Shown here in pieces: positions 11,323 to 23,525 of a DNA stretch of 64,000 nt (the stretch's first letter is position 1; each line of letters begins with the position of its first letter). Under the pieces are notes generated by a model, which saw only the letters and a list, made by a program, of their open reading frames with translations, searched no databases and was not told where the DNA came from. Origin of the DNA: Dactylis glomerata (taxonomy: Eukaryota; Streptophyta; Magnoliopsida; Poales; Poaceae); contig QXEO01002115.1 of NCBI GenBank assembly GCA_007115705.1, forward strand, positions 1,519,340 through 1,583,339. Direction: 5' to 3'. The position numbers and the translations under genes are program-made.

Positions 11323-11416
11323 CTCCCTCCGATCAAAAATAACTGTCGGCAATTTTATACTAGCTTAGTATAAAATTTGTACTAAGTGCGCGATAGTTAT
11401 TTCCGATCAGAGGGAG
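11323..11416. mobile_element. Stowaway-type (Tc1/Mariner) MITE, 94 bp
   Basis: The left end CTCCCTCCGATC and right end GATCAGAGGGAG are near-perfect inverted repeats, and the element is flanked by TA on both sides (11321-11322 and 11417-11418). CTCCCTCCG termini with TA duplication define Stowaway MITEs. Confidence 0.9.
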
Positions 11417-11418
11417 TA

Positions 11419-12590
11419 TTTAATACTATGCCATGTCAACTGTCATTACATGAGGATGCATGATACCAGTATATAAGTTACCCCCTCGTATGGGAGGCCT
11501 ATGAAAGAGGAGGACACCCTTACACCATAGGAATACTAGTTTAGGATCACATCTATGTTTCATTGCCCAAGGCACTTCAGCTCTTGGATGTTTTTACATT
11601 TTTCTCCTCTGTTCTTATCTTTGTTCCTCGTAGTGTAGACCGATTTGTTTATCTGTAATTTTCATTTAGACAAGATATTTATGCATGTTCCCACTATTGG
11701 TGATCATAGTTCATATAAGAACAATAGGAATGAGAGGCACCAAGAAAGCACCAACGCATATATTCGACCACCTCTAATACTAGAGGAGACTAATGTCTTC
11801 GAATTTCCTCCATGTTCCCACTGCTGGTGATCATCGACCGTTCACCTCTTTGTTAATTCTCCCAACTCACCCCAGGGCCTATGACCAAAAGGTTCCAAGT
11901 AATTTGAACTATAAATTATGCATGGAGTGTTCGATGGTATAAATAAATTTCTTTTGTAATCCTCTATGATGATTTCCTCCGTTCATGAATAATTGTAATT
12001 CTAGCTAATCCGCAGGCGTTTCAACAATCGTAACATGGACATAAATAAAATGGTTGTAACACACGTAACATTGTCACAAACTTAAGTTTTTTTAGTCAAG
12101 CCGGACCATGGATGTCAGCCTGATTGGATCTAGTCAGACCATATATACGTATGTATATATGACTATATATATGGAGTACATTGTGTACCATTTGTATTTA
12201 AATGGATGTAATTACATCTATCAATTGTACAAATAATTGCAGTGGTGTTTTTTAAAAGTTAAAACTTGTACTAGCATTTCTCAAATAGCCAGATTTTGCG
12301 GTGGCATCTATCCAAAACCCATAAATAACATACTCACTATCCGTCATACAAGTTAGTTGGAGCATGGAGCATCTATTGGCCTTCTAAAAAAAGGACAATC
12401 TATTAGCAGTGTAGACCACATGTAACCACGAGGTAAGGAAATCTTCTTCCATTATCATCATAAAAACTATGAATATTTTCCCTAATCTTATTTATGTACT
12501 TACCACAACCGTCTTTAAGAAGAAATTTGGCCACTGCTGAATTTTCTTTTTTTGAGACAATACCATGATATATTATAGCAACGAATAGTA
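11419..12590. other. AT-rich intergenic DNA
   Basis: No supported gene. Scattered AT-rich simple words (for example TATATATACGTATG around 12150) are present but no terminal repeats were found. Confidence 0.5.
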
Positions 12591-12594
12591 CATA

Positions 12595-13320
12595 GTAGAG
12601 ATATATAAGCTATCTCAAGATATTACAAAATAAAGTCTAAGAAAAAACAAGCTAATCTTTGAGGTCTTCAAACTCTTCTTCCATGACACAATCTTGTACT
12701 TTTCTGAAGGCAGCCAAAAAATGATGGCATAGATATTAACCCATAAACCTGGAAATACCAATAGTGATTCTCGCATTTTTTAAATTGAGCCGCAATACCA
12801 AGACTACATGCACGCGCGCAGCTAGTAAAGTAATCATGCAACATCGGCAAGAGTACCAACATCAATATTCTAGGGAAGAGAAACCGAACAACCTTGTCAA
12901 TGTCGCTGGAGAGCCGAAAGTACGAATCACCATTGCCAAAGACGTAGCAGCTGGGATAAATATTGCGAGGATAACCCTCCTCGCGGCAACCAGGAGAAAG
13001 AATCCAAAACTGATCTAGCAAAGCAAGATCTGGAAGACTGTATCTATAAAACTGTAATCTTATAGCGGCACCATTGACGCCGGGAAGAAGATCTCGTCGT
13101 CGAATGAAGAGCCGAAGATCACTTATTATGAACGATGGCATCTCCATTGATGTATGACAAAAGAAGATGGATACCCAAGCACTAACCTAATCTTTGAGAA
13201 ACACTACTTTTATTAAAAACTCCACCCATAGATCGGGTTCCCCACCCCTCCTGGCACCGATGAGGCCAGCCGGAGAAGGGAGAACCGATCAATGGAGGAG
13301 ACGGAGCTAGAGGCGGAGGC
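12595..13320. repeat. Diverged repeat, copy A
   Basis: This segment matches 14030-14646 in order and orientation with many substitutions and small gaps. Shared words include AAATAAAGTCTAA, GTCTTCAAACTCTTCTTC, TTTTATTAAAA, CACCCATA.ATCGGGTTCC and, past the element 1 insertion, GGC.AG.CCAGCC. A 159-codon minus-strand open frame (12668-13147) exists, but copy B does not preserve it, so I do not call it a gene. The class of repeat is not identified. Confidence 0.7.
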
Positions 13321-14025
13321 TAGGTTTGAGAAGCGGCGGCTGGGAGGAGAGAAGTGGCCACTTCGGAATCTAGCACAATTAGTAGTAGTGAAGAATCGAA
13401 TTTAAGGATGAGGTTGATTCACACGCTAAACCACCTGCATTAACCAATACAGATTTGGCCTGGCAGTCTAGGCCATGTGTCTTCTCCTTTGGTGTTGCCT
13501 GGCATGAGTCGGTTATTGTACCACTCTTTTTTGCAGGGGGAACCGGTTAAAGAGGAGGCGGTCAGTTCTACCCCTCTTCTATTCTTTGGCGGCATTGGGT
13601 TTTCTTTCCCAAGCTTAAAGTTCAGACCCTCTCTCAGGCCCCCAAAACGGCTGCCGCCGCCTATGATTCATGCGGCGCCGCAGTCGCTCGTTGATGCTGC
13701 AAATCACTAGTACGGTCCCGCCTCGCTCTCCTATAGAAATTCCACACTGGCTCCTCAACCTCCTGAGCCGCGCATGCGACTTCTGGATGTGTATTGTCTA
13801 GGTTGGATCACAGTTGCCATCCATTTCGAGTTTAACGGCAACATGCTACTCTGATCCACACGCTTTGTTCGAGCTGGGTAGGGGCAACATTTGAGTTTAT
13901 TTCGATGGTTCTCATCAAAGTGGAAATTAGATGCTCACACATATGGCCAAAAATTATCTAAACTTCTTTTTAAATCAAAACCACATATATTTATAGTAAA
14001 AAAATAAATCGTAGAGCTATCTGCA
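13321..14025. other. Spacer between repeat copies
   Basis: A mixed GC-rich then AT-rich stretch. I see no supported gene or terminal repeat. Confidence 0.45.
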
Positions 14026-14029
14026 AGTA

Positions 14030-14646
14030 TTATAAAATAAAGTCTAAAAGAAAATGTGCTAATCTTGGATGTCTTCAAACTCTTCTTCTTCCATGACACA
14101 ATTTTGTATTATTCTAAAGGCGGCAAAAAAATAATAGCATAGATATCATACCATATACGTGCAAATACCAATAGAGATGCTCCTATAAGTTTAATTTGAG
14201 CCACAATGCTAAGGCTACGTGCATGTATGTAGTTATTAAAATAATCAATCAACATTGGCAAGAGTACCAACACCAGTATTCCAAGGAGAAGAGACTAAAT
14301 AGCTAGGCCGATGTTGCTAGAGAGACGAGTGTACGAATCACTATTGTCAAGGATATAGCAGCCGGGACAAATATTGTGAAGATAATCCTCCTCACGGCAA
14401 CCATGAGAAAAAAATCGAAAATTGACTTGACGAAGTAAGATCGACAGTACTGTAATCTAACAACACCACCATTGACGCCCAGAGGAAGATCTCGTCTTGA
14501 AATGAAGGTCCAAAGATCACTTCATTGTAGATGATGTCATCTCCATTGACGTAGAGGCCAAAACAAAATGACTACCCAAACTCTAATCTAATATTGTAAA
14601 AACACTATTTTTATTAAAACTTCACCCATAAATCGGGTTCCTCGCC
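14030..14646. repeat. Diverged repeat, copy B, left part
   Basis: Homologous to copy A. It is interrupted after 14646 by element 1 and resumes at 43019 (CTTCCTAACGCCGGCAAGGC), where copy A has CTCCTGGCACCGATGAGGC. The element 1 target duplication TCGCC is the last five bases of this part. Confidence 0.7.
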
Positions 14647-14979
14647 TGACAAGGGTATAGATAATAGAGCCCGTCAGTTGAGTACCCCTGAGGCCCATTA
14701 AGCTAGGCCCAATTATAATACTAGTTGATATATGAGTTCATGTCGTATGTCGATACTGTAATCTGTGTCGGACCCCTCCCGATCCTTGAGACCTGGCCAC
14801 ATATATATAGGGGCCAGGAGAGGACGGAGAGGGACAGATTGAAAGCAAGCCAAGTTTACTCTTACGTTTACTTTCGATATACACCTTGTTTGACTGATTT
14901 ACCTTCGAGTTCATCCGACGCCCTATTCCCCCGATCTTAAGTCCTTCATATTGGACATTTGTCGAGTTAACCCTCGTCA
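14647..14979 (+). repeat. Element 1 5' LTR
   Basis: Starts TGACAAGGGTATAG and ends TTAACCCTCGTCA. It contains a CATATATATAGGGG TATA-like tract near 14810. It aligns end to end with 42681-43013. Confidence 0.93.
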
Positions 14980-15016
14980 ATTGGCACCGACCGTGGGGAC
15001 TCTGGGCGTTGGAATC

Positions 15017-18000
15017 ATGAATTCGACGGCTTTTGCGCTTTTAGCCAATAGCAATCCAGAAGTCGACGAAAGACAAGAGATGGAGCTGACGATCAGAAGT
15101 TTAAGCTTCTACATCGGACCTTCGGGTTCAACTCGTCTTTCGGATCCGGCAAAATCGGGTCCGTCAACAAGCAAAACCAAGACAATCACAATGTCCGGAT
15201 CATCTGTGGGCTATTCCAGTGAGGTAAACTCGCCGGTCAGTCTCGCAGCAACAGAAAAGGTGCAAAAGAAACTCGAGGAATTCAACGAAACTCAAGAAAA
15301 GCCCAACATGGAAGCAACAGTGGTTACACCACACGACAGTCCAAAGGATTTCGCCACCGGAAGCAGCGGCATCTCCAGAAGTGTGCACCAGTTATGTGTC
15401 ATTATCACTGAAGCAGCAGAAGAGAACAATCACGCAGGTAATGAAGAAGTCGACATGCAAGTCGACAAACTAAGAAGTAACAGCAAGAAGGAAAAGGAGA
15501 AAATTCACGTTTCCACCAGAGAATGGAGAGTCATTATGTCAGCCATCAATCATGGCACTGAAGTACCCGCAGATTCAAGAAGAGAAGTTCTGATGGGATA
15601 TCAATACGCATTGCACCAGCGCAGGAAGAAGTTGAGGGAGGAAAGAGACATGTTTATGAGAAGCCGAGATAACATCAGCACATCAAGTGGAGGATATTGG
15701 GATGAGTACAGCGATGCATCAGGGTCTAGCATAGAAAGGCATATAGACCCGAAGCACAGCGGGAGGACAACAAAACGGACAAGAGAAGAGAGCCATACAA
15801 AAAGTATAAGCGCATACCCATCAGATGAGGAAGAGGACTTTGTGCAAGAAACACCAGAAGCAGCATTGGTAGCAGCACATGCATACCTACTAACCACACA
15901 ACCAAAACCTGGAGATCCATGGGAGCACATGCATCAAGCCGCAATACGAAGCCTCGGGTTGGTAGAAGACAAGCTAAGGAAAAACTTTCCAGAGAAAAAG
16001 GCGACACATCACAAGGAGAGTCGAAAGGAAGAATTCAAGCGACAATCCTCACAAAACGAAACCAGTGAGTCGTCGAGCGATGAAAAACGTCAAAAACGAA
16101 AGGAGGACGCAAGGAATATAATAGCTCAAGAAAGAGTAAACAACGCGCGCTATGCGTGGAAAGAAGAAAATTACGAAGACGACGACAAAGAGATGGGCGC
16201 GTTATGCTTTACCCACAGGGTTCGCAGAGCACGGGTACCCAAAGGATTCAAGCTGCCACATGATCAGCAAAAATATGATGGGTCGCAAGAACCCACGCTA
16301 TGGTTATCAGACTACTTGCAAGCAGTACAAATACTCGGAGGAACAAGAGCAACAGCCATGCAAAGTTTGTAGTTACACCTCACCGGTGCAGCACGGTCCT
16401 GGTTGAACACTATACCCAACGATTCTATTGGGAGTTGGGGAGAACTGGAAAGCCAATTCGCAAGAAATTTCCGCTCAACACACAAACGACCAGCATCTCT
16501 GGAAGAAATCAAGTCGTGCGTATAGAGGAAAGGCGAAACCCTACGCACTTATATACAACGCTGGAGCGTAATCAAAAATTCTGCAGAAGACGTCTCTGAC
16601 GAGAGAGCAATAGATGCCTTTTCGGCTGGCCTGCGTCGTTCGGACCTCGTGGAAGAAGTAGGGAGAACAAGGCCAAGGATGGTGTCGGAGTTAATGGAAG
16701 TAGCCAACAGGTTCGCCGATGGAGAGGACGCATATAACAATAAAAGGGGGCGCTCACCAGAAGTCGACAGAGCAAGCAGGCAAAGGCGAAGATACCGCAA
16801 TGGAGATAGCCACGCAAGGCGAAATCAGATAGCCGCAGGATACGAAAGAAGGGGCGAGGAAGGCTATGAAAATAGGGAGTTTCAGACAAGAAGTAATTAT
16901 GGAGTAGAAAAACCAAAATACTTTGGCCCGTCGGCGGAGGACATGCTCTATGGACCTTGTCGCATACATTACGCGTACCTAGATGGGAAAAGGGTTTCCA
17001 ACCACCAGATGAAAGATTGCAGAACCTTCTTAAGGTTGCAAAGCGCCATGGACTCGAACCAAGGACCACGGCAGGGAGGAAAAAGTATGAGTCAGGGATA
17101 CCAAATACAGCATCTAGCAAAACACCTGGAGTCAAAAGTATACATATCTGCAATGATCCAACCAGTGTCAAAATCCAAGAAAGAGCGGAAGAGCATATCC
17201 AGACAAGTAAATCTAGTAATATCATCACCACCAGCTACTATAGAGTACCTGCAGTGGTCCGATCAACCAGTCAGGTTCAGCAGAGCAGACCACCCAAGGA
17301 AAGTGCCCAGGCTGGGGCACTCGCCGATGGTACTAAAGGCGCAAATTGGAGGATATGATGTCGGGCGAGTATTCATGGACGCAGGAAGAGGCATAAACCT
17401 AATATACGTGAGAACTCTGAAGGCAATGTGTATCTCACTGGAAAGTCTAAAGCCAACAGATTGCTCTTTCCACGGAATAGTACCAGGAGGTGCAAATTAC
17501 CCTCTCGGGAAAATAGAACTCGACGTTTGTTTCGGCAATAGCAACAATTATCATAGAGAGAAGCTGGAGTTTGAAGTCATGGACAGGCCTTCACATTATC
17601 ATGCAATCCTGGGGTGCCCAGCATTTGGTTCATGGCAGTACCTCATTATGCATATCTCACACTCAAAATACCAGGACCAAAAGGAACAATTACAATTCAA
17701 GGTAGCTTCGAAGTATCTAACACTTGTGACAAAGAATTCAACAGGTTGGCGCAAACTTTCGGTATGACAGTAGAATATGCAAGGTTGAAAGGCGAAACCG
17801 ACCATAATGTGCTACCCGATGTTGGACGATCCCTGCCAGATCAGGCCTTCAATGCAACCCAAGACTCGAAGAAAATCCAGGTCCACCCCACAGACCCAAA
17901 CAAGACCACCTCCATAGCGATAAATCTGGATCCCGCATAGGAAAGTGCGCTCGTCGAGTTCCTCCGTGAGCGCTGGGAAATCTTCGCCTGGTGTCCTTCA

Positions 18001-18200
18001 GACATGCCAGGAGTTCCCAGAGAACTCGTCGAGCACGCATTAAACGTGGATCCCAAAGCAAAGCCAGTCAAGCAGCCATTGAGACGATTTGACGAACCCA
18101 AAAGGAAAGAAATAGCATCTGAACTACACAGGCTAGAAAATACAGGATTCATCCGAGAAATCAAATCATCGACTTGGGTATCTAACCCAGTCATTGTACC
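15017..18200 (+). pseudogene. Element 1 gag-protease and N-terminal RT (broken)
   Basis: The ATG at 15017 (MNSTAFALL) matches the start of the homologous frame in element 2. The gag domain spans about 16290-16720 (LWLSDYLQAVQILGG, later IQRWSVIKN). A Cys/His motif CRIHYAY...HQMKDC lies at about 16960-17025. The retroviral-type aspartic protease is at about 17335-17640, with active site DAGRG where element 2 has DAGSG. The RT N-terminus runs to 18200. In-frame TAG codons at 16370-16372 and 16523-16525 replace Gln (element 2 has Gln at both); another at 17938-17940 also stands where Gln is expected. A deletion of about 5 nt near 17628 shifts the frame. Element 2 interrupts the frame after SNPVIV. 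Confidence 0.88.
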
Positions 18201-18535
18201 TGACGAGGGTTAACTCGACAAATGTCCTAGATGAAGGACTTAGGATCGGGGAGATAGGGCGTCAGATGAACTCGAAGGTAAAGTTAGTCGAAATAGGTGT
18301 GTATCGAAAGTAAACTCGGGTATTCAACCTGGCTTGCTTTCAATCTGCCCTACACCGTCCCCTCCTGGCCCCTATATATAGGTGGCCAGGTCTCGAGGAT
18401 CGGGTAGGGTTCGATACAGATTACAAATATCGACATACGGTATTAACTCGTATTCGACTATCATTACAATTGGGCCTAGCTTATCGGGCCTCAGGGGTAC
18501 TCAACTAACGGGCTCTATTAACTATACCCTTGTCA
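18201..18535 (-). repeat. Element 2 3' LTR
   Basis: In the element's own orientation it starts TGACAAGGGTATAG and ends CCTCGTCA. It is preceded by a polypurine-like CTCAGGGGCTAC. Confidence 0.92.
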
Positions 18536-19620
18536 GTAGCCCCTGAGATTCTACCAGAATTGCAGATTCGGGTTGAATCTCTAATCTTCAAATCTTCGAC
18601 TTGATCAATTCTTCGACTTTATCTTCAAATCTTCGACTTGGTCTTTCGACTTATATTGATGATAATTTGCTCGCAAGGGGTCTCGATGAACAAGCCTGAC
18701 AACTCTGACGGATCAAGAGGTCAGTTAACTGCCGGAACAGATACTTGTCACCTACTTCAAATTCAATCCCCTTGGACTTGAATTCGGGATACCGGTCAAA
18801 CTCACTCTTTTGCCTCATTTAGGACTTACAAAAAATGAGTCCCAGTGGTTCTCAGGGTACCCAGTGCGTCCACCGGGATTTTCTTCGCGTCGTAGACACG
18901 GATACATACCAGCAGAGCGCATCCATGTGCGTATACTAGGCCACACAGGACGGATCCCGGGGTCTTACCTTCGTGATAAATCACGGCATTCGAGTTTCGT
19001 TGCGATAACGCAACTCGAGAATCTCATGTCGCAGTCAAAGTTTGACTGAAAATATTCGGGTTTCTACAACCATAAAACTCGCTCCCGATGGGAGTAACAC
19101 TTCTCCAATCTTCAATGCTTTGCCAATGAATATCGTCGGGTGCGCGCTCAGCGCTCCCGATGGGAGTAGCCCCCGAGGCTATAGTCGAAAAAAGTATTTT
19201 TTTCGAGTATAGGCTCATAATGTAGCTCGTCGTATTTCAACTTGAAACACTGTAACTTCGAAGTTTCTTCAACTCGAGATACTTTCAAGAACACCTTGTC
19301 GTCGAGTATTAGTCCATCATTTTAATGAAGAGTTGTATTCGACTAACTTTGAAAGTAACAGCCCCCAAGGCTATAACCTAAAAATTCTTCATAGATAATC
19401 CTTTCCATAAATTCAGCATTTGTCGGCGCCATCGTTGTACCTTTACTTTATCGTGTCAATGATGACGTAGCTCTTCATCAGTGCGAACCGTTTTATGGGT
19501 AACACTGTAACTTCCGTTATTTTATGACCGTTTAACGGGCTGTACGATTTTTGACCGTTGGTGGGCTGCCGTTTCCGATCTTTGCGCCACGTCGCGACCC
19601 ACGATCCTTCTCTCAGAGGA
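18536..19620 (-). other. Element 2 3' non-coding region
   Basis: No coding sequence. It contains purine-rich CTCGGGGGCTAC-like words and is homologous, inverted, to element 1 sequence at 31580-31616 and 41862-42680. That homology is what allows the ancestral junctions of elements 3 and 4 to be read. Confidence 0.7.
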
Positions 19621-19629
19621 TATATAAAT
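19621..19629 (+). promoter_or_regulatory. TATA box of the antisense gene in element 2
   Basis: TATATAAAT on the plus strand, about 150 bp upstream of the ATG at 19775 and followed by a CT-rich leader. This is opposite to the direction of element 2 transcription, so the gene appears to have its own promoter. Confidence 0.6.
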
Positions 19630-19774
19630 GGCATAATGGGGAATCGTACTGTTTACCAGCTCGTTACCTCCGCCGCCTCCATTACCGATCTCCTCTGCCT
19701 CTTCCTCTCTTGCGGAGCCCCCAAGCGCACTTTTGTGCTGAATGCGCGTGAAGCATCTGGCCACCAAGAGCGAT

Positions 19775-22426
19775 ATGGCCAAATCCTCTGCCACCAACTG
19801 GGTTCGCTCCACTATCACCAAGAAGGAGGTGGAGAAGGCCACGGCAGACGGCCTCATCGCCGTCCAGGATTCCATCAAGTTCCCCAGTACTGAACGGATC
19901 CCGAAGCCCCCGAGCGGTTATCGGGTAATATTCCTTGCTTTCCTTCTTCGCGGCTTCTCCCTTCCTGCCCATGAGTTTCTCCGTGGGCTTCTATTTGTTT
20001 ACCGTGTGCAGCTTCATCAGCTCACACCAAATTCCCTTCTGCATATTGCTTGCTTCGTGACTCTTTGCGAGTCATTTTTGGGCATTGAGCCTCACTTTGC
20101 TCTCTGGAGATCGATCTTTCGACTCCGCCCCAATGTTTCTCTGGCTAGGAAACCCAAACTGGGCGGAGCCGTCGTTTTTGTGCGCCCTGAGGCGCAATAT
20201 CTTGAATTTTCTATGGCCGCGTCTGTCCAAGGGTGGAGGACAAAGTGGTTCTATATCAAGGACCGCAGATCCTCTCCCGAAGATGAGTTCGGCCTTCCTC
20301 CGTTTGACGCGTCCCAAGAGGTGAAGAAATTGAAGTCATGGGACTCACTTCCCTCAGATGCGGAAGTTGCACAAATCCTTCCTCTTCTATCCCGCATTAA
20401 AAATCTGAAAACAGGCTTAGGAGGTGCTTTGTCGGGTACCCAACTCATGGCGTTTTTCATACAACGTCGAGTTCAACCCCTACAGCACCGCCTTACCAAG
20501 CTTTGGACTTATTCTGGCTTGGAAGACCCTACTCGCATATCTGAAGATCTGATGTCGAAAGAAGATGTCGACAAGCGAGTCAGGAATCTCACCAAGCTCA
20601 CCAAGGAGCACTCAGTTGCTGACCTGAAGGCAGATTTCTTCGACTCCGTGCACCCTATTCCTGAGGTATACATCGCTGCATCCACTTTTATCAAATTTCG
20701 ACTTGCATTACTCTTTGCCTCTACACTCTGCTGATTTATTAATATGCAGGGTCACCAATTCATTGTTTCTTGTCCCCCTCTTCCGGAGGAAGGGCCCCTT
20801 CCTTCTGATCTAGCATCTCCTGCATCTGAAGCCCCCGAGGCTGACGAAAGTCAGGACGGAGATGATGTCGAAGAATCAGAAGATGAGACTAGCTCATCGA
20901 CATCTCCTCCTCCTACTCTTGCTGAAGATGTTGGTGTCGACAAAAAACGGAAACGTGTCGACGAAATTGCTTCATCGAGTTCTGTAGCGGCTGGAAAAAC
21001 CCCCGCTCTTGCAGAAGATATGGAGTACTTTGACATGCTTGCATCGTAAGTATTGTAGTCGAACTTTTCAATTGCTTTGTTCTTGCCTAGTGCTTATAAC
21101 TTATACTTTTCATGCAGTGACGATGAAGAACCACCAACATGTGCGATGGCTATTCCACCACCTTCTCCTGTGGCGACTGAGGAGCCTGTCGAACCATATG
21201 TTGCTCCGAGGACTACCAGGGCCTCTATAAAGAAGGTTTCTCAAACTCAAGCCCGAAACCTCAAACGCGCGAAGAAGACCAAAGAAGCCGAGGTTTCTCT
21301 GGAGGCCCATGCTCCTACAGTTTCTTCTGATGATGTAAGCGATACTTTTTTTCCTTCTTTCCTTTCATGCACTTCTTCTCTTATACTCTTCTTTTATCAG
21401 GCTTTAGTCAAGAGATTTATCGCCCTGGGCACGGAGTGTGCGGGGTACCTAAAGGTTGCAAAATCTTCCGAAGGTGCGATTTTGATATTCAATCATTACT
21501 TTTCTTCTGCCCTTTTGTCTTTTGCTGTTTATCTGACTTTCTTTTCGTCTGTTTTCACAGCTGCTTTAGCGACAGCCAATGCTCGCATTGCGTCGCTGGA
21601 AGCGGAGCTCAAAGCTTCGCAAAAAGCTTATGATGCTGCGACCTCTGCTAAGGCAATTGCTGAGAAGTCGCAAAAATCTGCGCTTGCCAAGGCGAAGAAT
21701 GCTGAGAGGGCGTTAGCAGATGCCAACAAAGAGCATGCTCAACGAGAGCAGGCCGTGGCAGAGCGTCTTCACACCATGTCTACTGCTGCCGAAAGTAAGT
21801 TTCTTTCGACTTGTCTTCTGTTTTCGTCCCCTATTGCACTGGTGTACTTGTTGACACTTGCCTCTTCTTTTCTTTTCTATTGCATAGAATTTTCAGGGGT
21901 ATCTCCGTCGTCCCTGCAAACGGACGATGACCCTCTTATGGATGCGGTTAACCTACTCGAAGAGAACTGGATATCTATCCAGGAAACTTTTGAGTTGGTT
22001 GGCCGCGTTCTGTCACGGCTATTTGCCGGGTTGTGGCCGAAGAAAAAGATGGCGATCCCGAAGGGCAATCTGACTGAACTCGCCAAGACTTTTGACAGCG
22101 ATGAAGACCCTACTCTCCATCTGAAGGGGCTGTCCATTAAGCGCGGCGCCGAAGGTGCCATTGCCCTTTCTCTTGCGCATGGTACAGACTTTGACTGGGA
22201 GAAAGTTAACTCCCCTCATGGCTATACCCGCGACGAGATGAAGGTGTTTTTCGAGAAGGCGAAGAAGTTGGCGCCTGCATTGTTGAACACAATTTCTCCT
22301 TCGGCAGCCTCTGCTGTGCCTGCTGCACCATCTCCAGCGCCGAAAGCTCCGGTGCCACCATCGACTTCTAGCGAGGAACTGGTCGCGCCCCCTTCTTCCA
22401 CGGAGCACAATGCTGAGGTGGCGTAG
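19775..22426 (+). CDS. Antisense cargo gene A of element 2: six-exon, 749-residue Transposase_28-like protein
   Basis: Exons at 19775-20665, 20750-21045, 21118-21334, 21401-21473, 21561-21794 and 21888-22426 are bounded by GT/AG and their phases join exactly to 2,250 nt with a single terminal stop. Exon 1 has the region often called 'putative gypsy type transposon' (Transposase_28/PF04195-like): LPAHEFLRGLLFVY, LHQLTPNSLLHIACF and SVQGWRTKWFYIKD. Exon 2 is acidic/Ser-rich with a KKRKR basic patch; exon 5 is an Ala/Glu/Lys coiled coil; exon 6 has a WISIQETFELVGRVL region and a Pro/Ala-rich tail. The function is unknown; despite the domain name no transposase chemistry is shown. It runs against element 2 gag and converges with it. 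An in-frame ATG at 19742 is an alternative start; I prefer 19775 (MAKSSATNW). Domain assignment is from memory of related proteins. Confidence 0.8.
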
Positions 22427-22598
22427 ATTCAGCTTCTTTGTAGTACTTAGTTTTCTCCTTTTGAATGTAAAGACTCCAATTAATTGCAACCCGAGAACTT
22501 AGCCAGAGGGTTATGCTCTTATGTAAATATATCTTCTTTGCATGGAGTATTATGCTGTCTTTCTGAAATTGTTTCTCCTTTCTTTCTTTTTGTAGTCG

Positions 22599-23525
22599 AT
22601 GCGTGACAGTGATCCTTCTTCTCATGCTCCTGCTCCTTCCTCTGCTCGCGGACTCAATCCTCAGATTTCGTCGACTCCTAGTCGATGTAGTCACTGTGAA
22701 GAATATTCTTCCAGGATTTCCGATCTTGAGACTCGCCTATCTTTGGCCAAACGCCAAGCACAGATGGCTATTAAAAAGGCTAGCCAGGCCAGCGGCTATA
22801 TGAAGAAAATCTCTTCACTTGAAGAAAAGGTCTCCAGCTTGACGGCGAAGGTTGTTCACAACGAAGAGTGCGAATCTTTCATTCTTGGAATTGTCGAGTC
22901 TGCTGGCGAGCTGTTGCGATGTGAGTTTTCTTTCAACTTCCTCTTTTGGCTGTTTGTGCACTTCCTTTGTGATATATTTGTCATTGTAGGTACTTGCTTG
23001 GATTTTGCTGCTGAAGAACGTCGAGTTGCTGAGCGAAATGCTGCTTTGGAGAAGATGTCGACTGGCTATGAGACTCTGTGGTCTGATCCTCGACGCCGTA
23101 GCGCCATTGTATTGCTTCAAGATCGTGCCCAGCACATTGGCGAGTCAGTTGATGGTTGCCGGCGAGCTCTTACAACTATGCATTCCATTATGCTTCCCCG
23201 TAATCCTTTGCCTGCAACTTTCCCCCTTCTTCTTGATGCTTTCCGATCTAGCCATCGTATTCATAGGTTAATAGAACTGAACTTAGTGGCTGGTGCCAAT
23301 TTTGCTCTCGGGTGGATACGCAAGTGGCACCCCAGATTGAATTATAGCACGATGTCTTTAAGTTTGGCTCCTGGTAGAGCTAGCCTTCGGGTTCACATGG
23401 AGAGCACGCTTCAACCTGCTCGAAGACTTGTAGCTAGGCTTCTAGAGGCGGATGCCGCGTTTTTCCGCGAGTATCATTATTTAGATCCTTTAGGTGTAGA
23501 TGATTCTGACAACCCGATGTTGTAA
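22599..23525 (+). CDS. Antisense cargo gene B of element 2: coiled-coil protein, about 285 residues
   Basis: The frame is open from 22599 to 23525. A probable intron at 22921-22989 (GTGAGT...TTGTAG, 69 nt, phase-neutral) separates a first exon with a CxxC (CSHCEEY) and a Leu/Lys coiled coil (SSRISDLETRLSLAKR) from a second exon with EERRVAERNAALEKM, LLQDRAQHIGESVDGCRRAL and an EADAAFFREYHYLDPL tail. Similar coiled-coil C-terminal parts occur next to Transposase_28-like proteins in grass retrotransposons, so A and B could be one locus or two. About 170 bp of non-coding sequence separates them; an AG at 22594-22595 just before the ATG could be a splice acceptor joining B to A. Function unknown. 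Confidence 0.65.
   Translation: MRDSDPSSHAPAPSSARGLNPQISSTPSRCSHCEEYSSRISDLETRLSLAKRQAQMAIKKASQASGYMKKISSLEEKVSSLTAKVVHNEECESFILGIVESAGELLRCEFSFNFLFWLFVHFLCDIFVIVGTCLDFAAEERRVAERNAALEKMSTGYETLWSDPRRRSAIVLLQDRAQHIGESVDGCRRALTTMHSIMLPRNPLPATFPLLLDAFRSSHRIHRLIELNLVAGANFALGWIRKWHPRLNYSTMSLSLAPGRASLRVHMESTLQPARRLVARLLEADAAFFREYHYLDPLGVDDSDNPML

Noticed and set aside
12668..13147. A 159-codon minus-strand ORF.
   Set aside because: The duplicated copy B does not keep the frame, and no domain was recognised.
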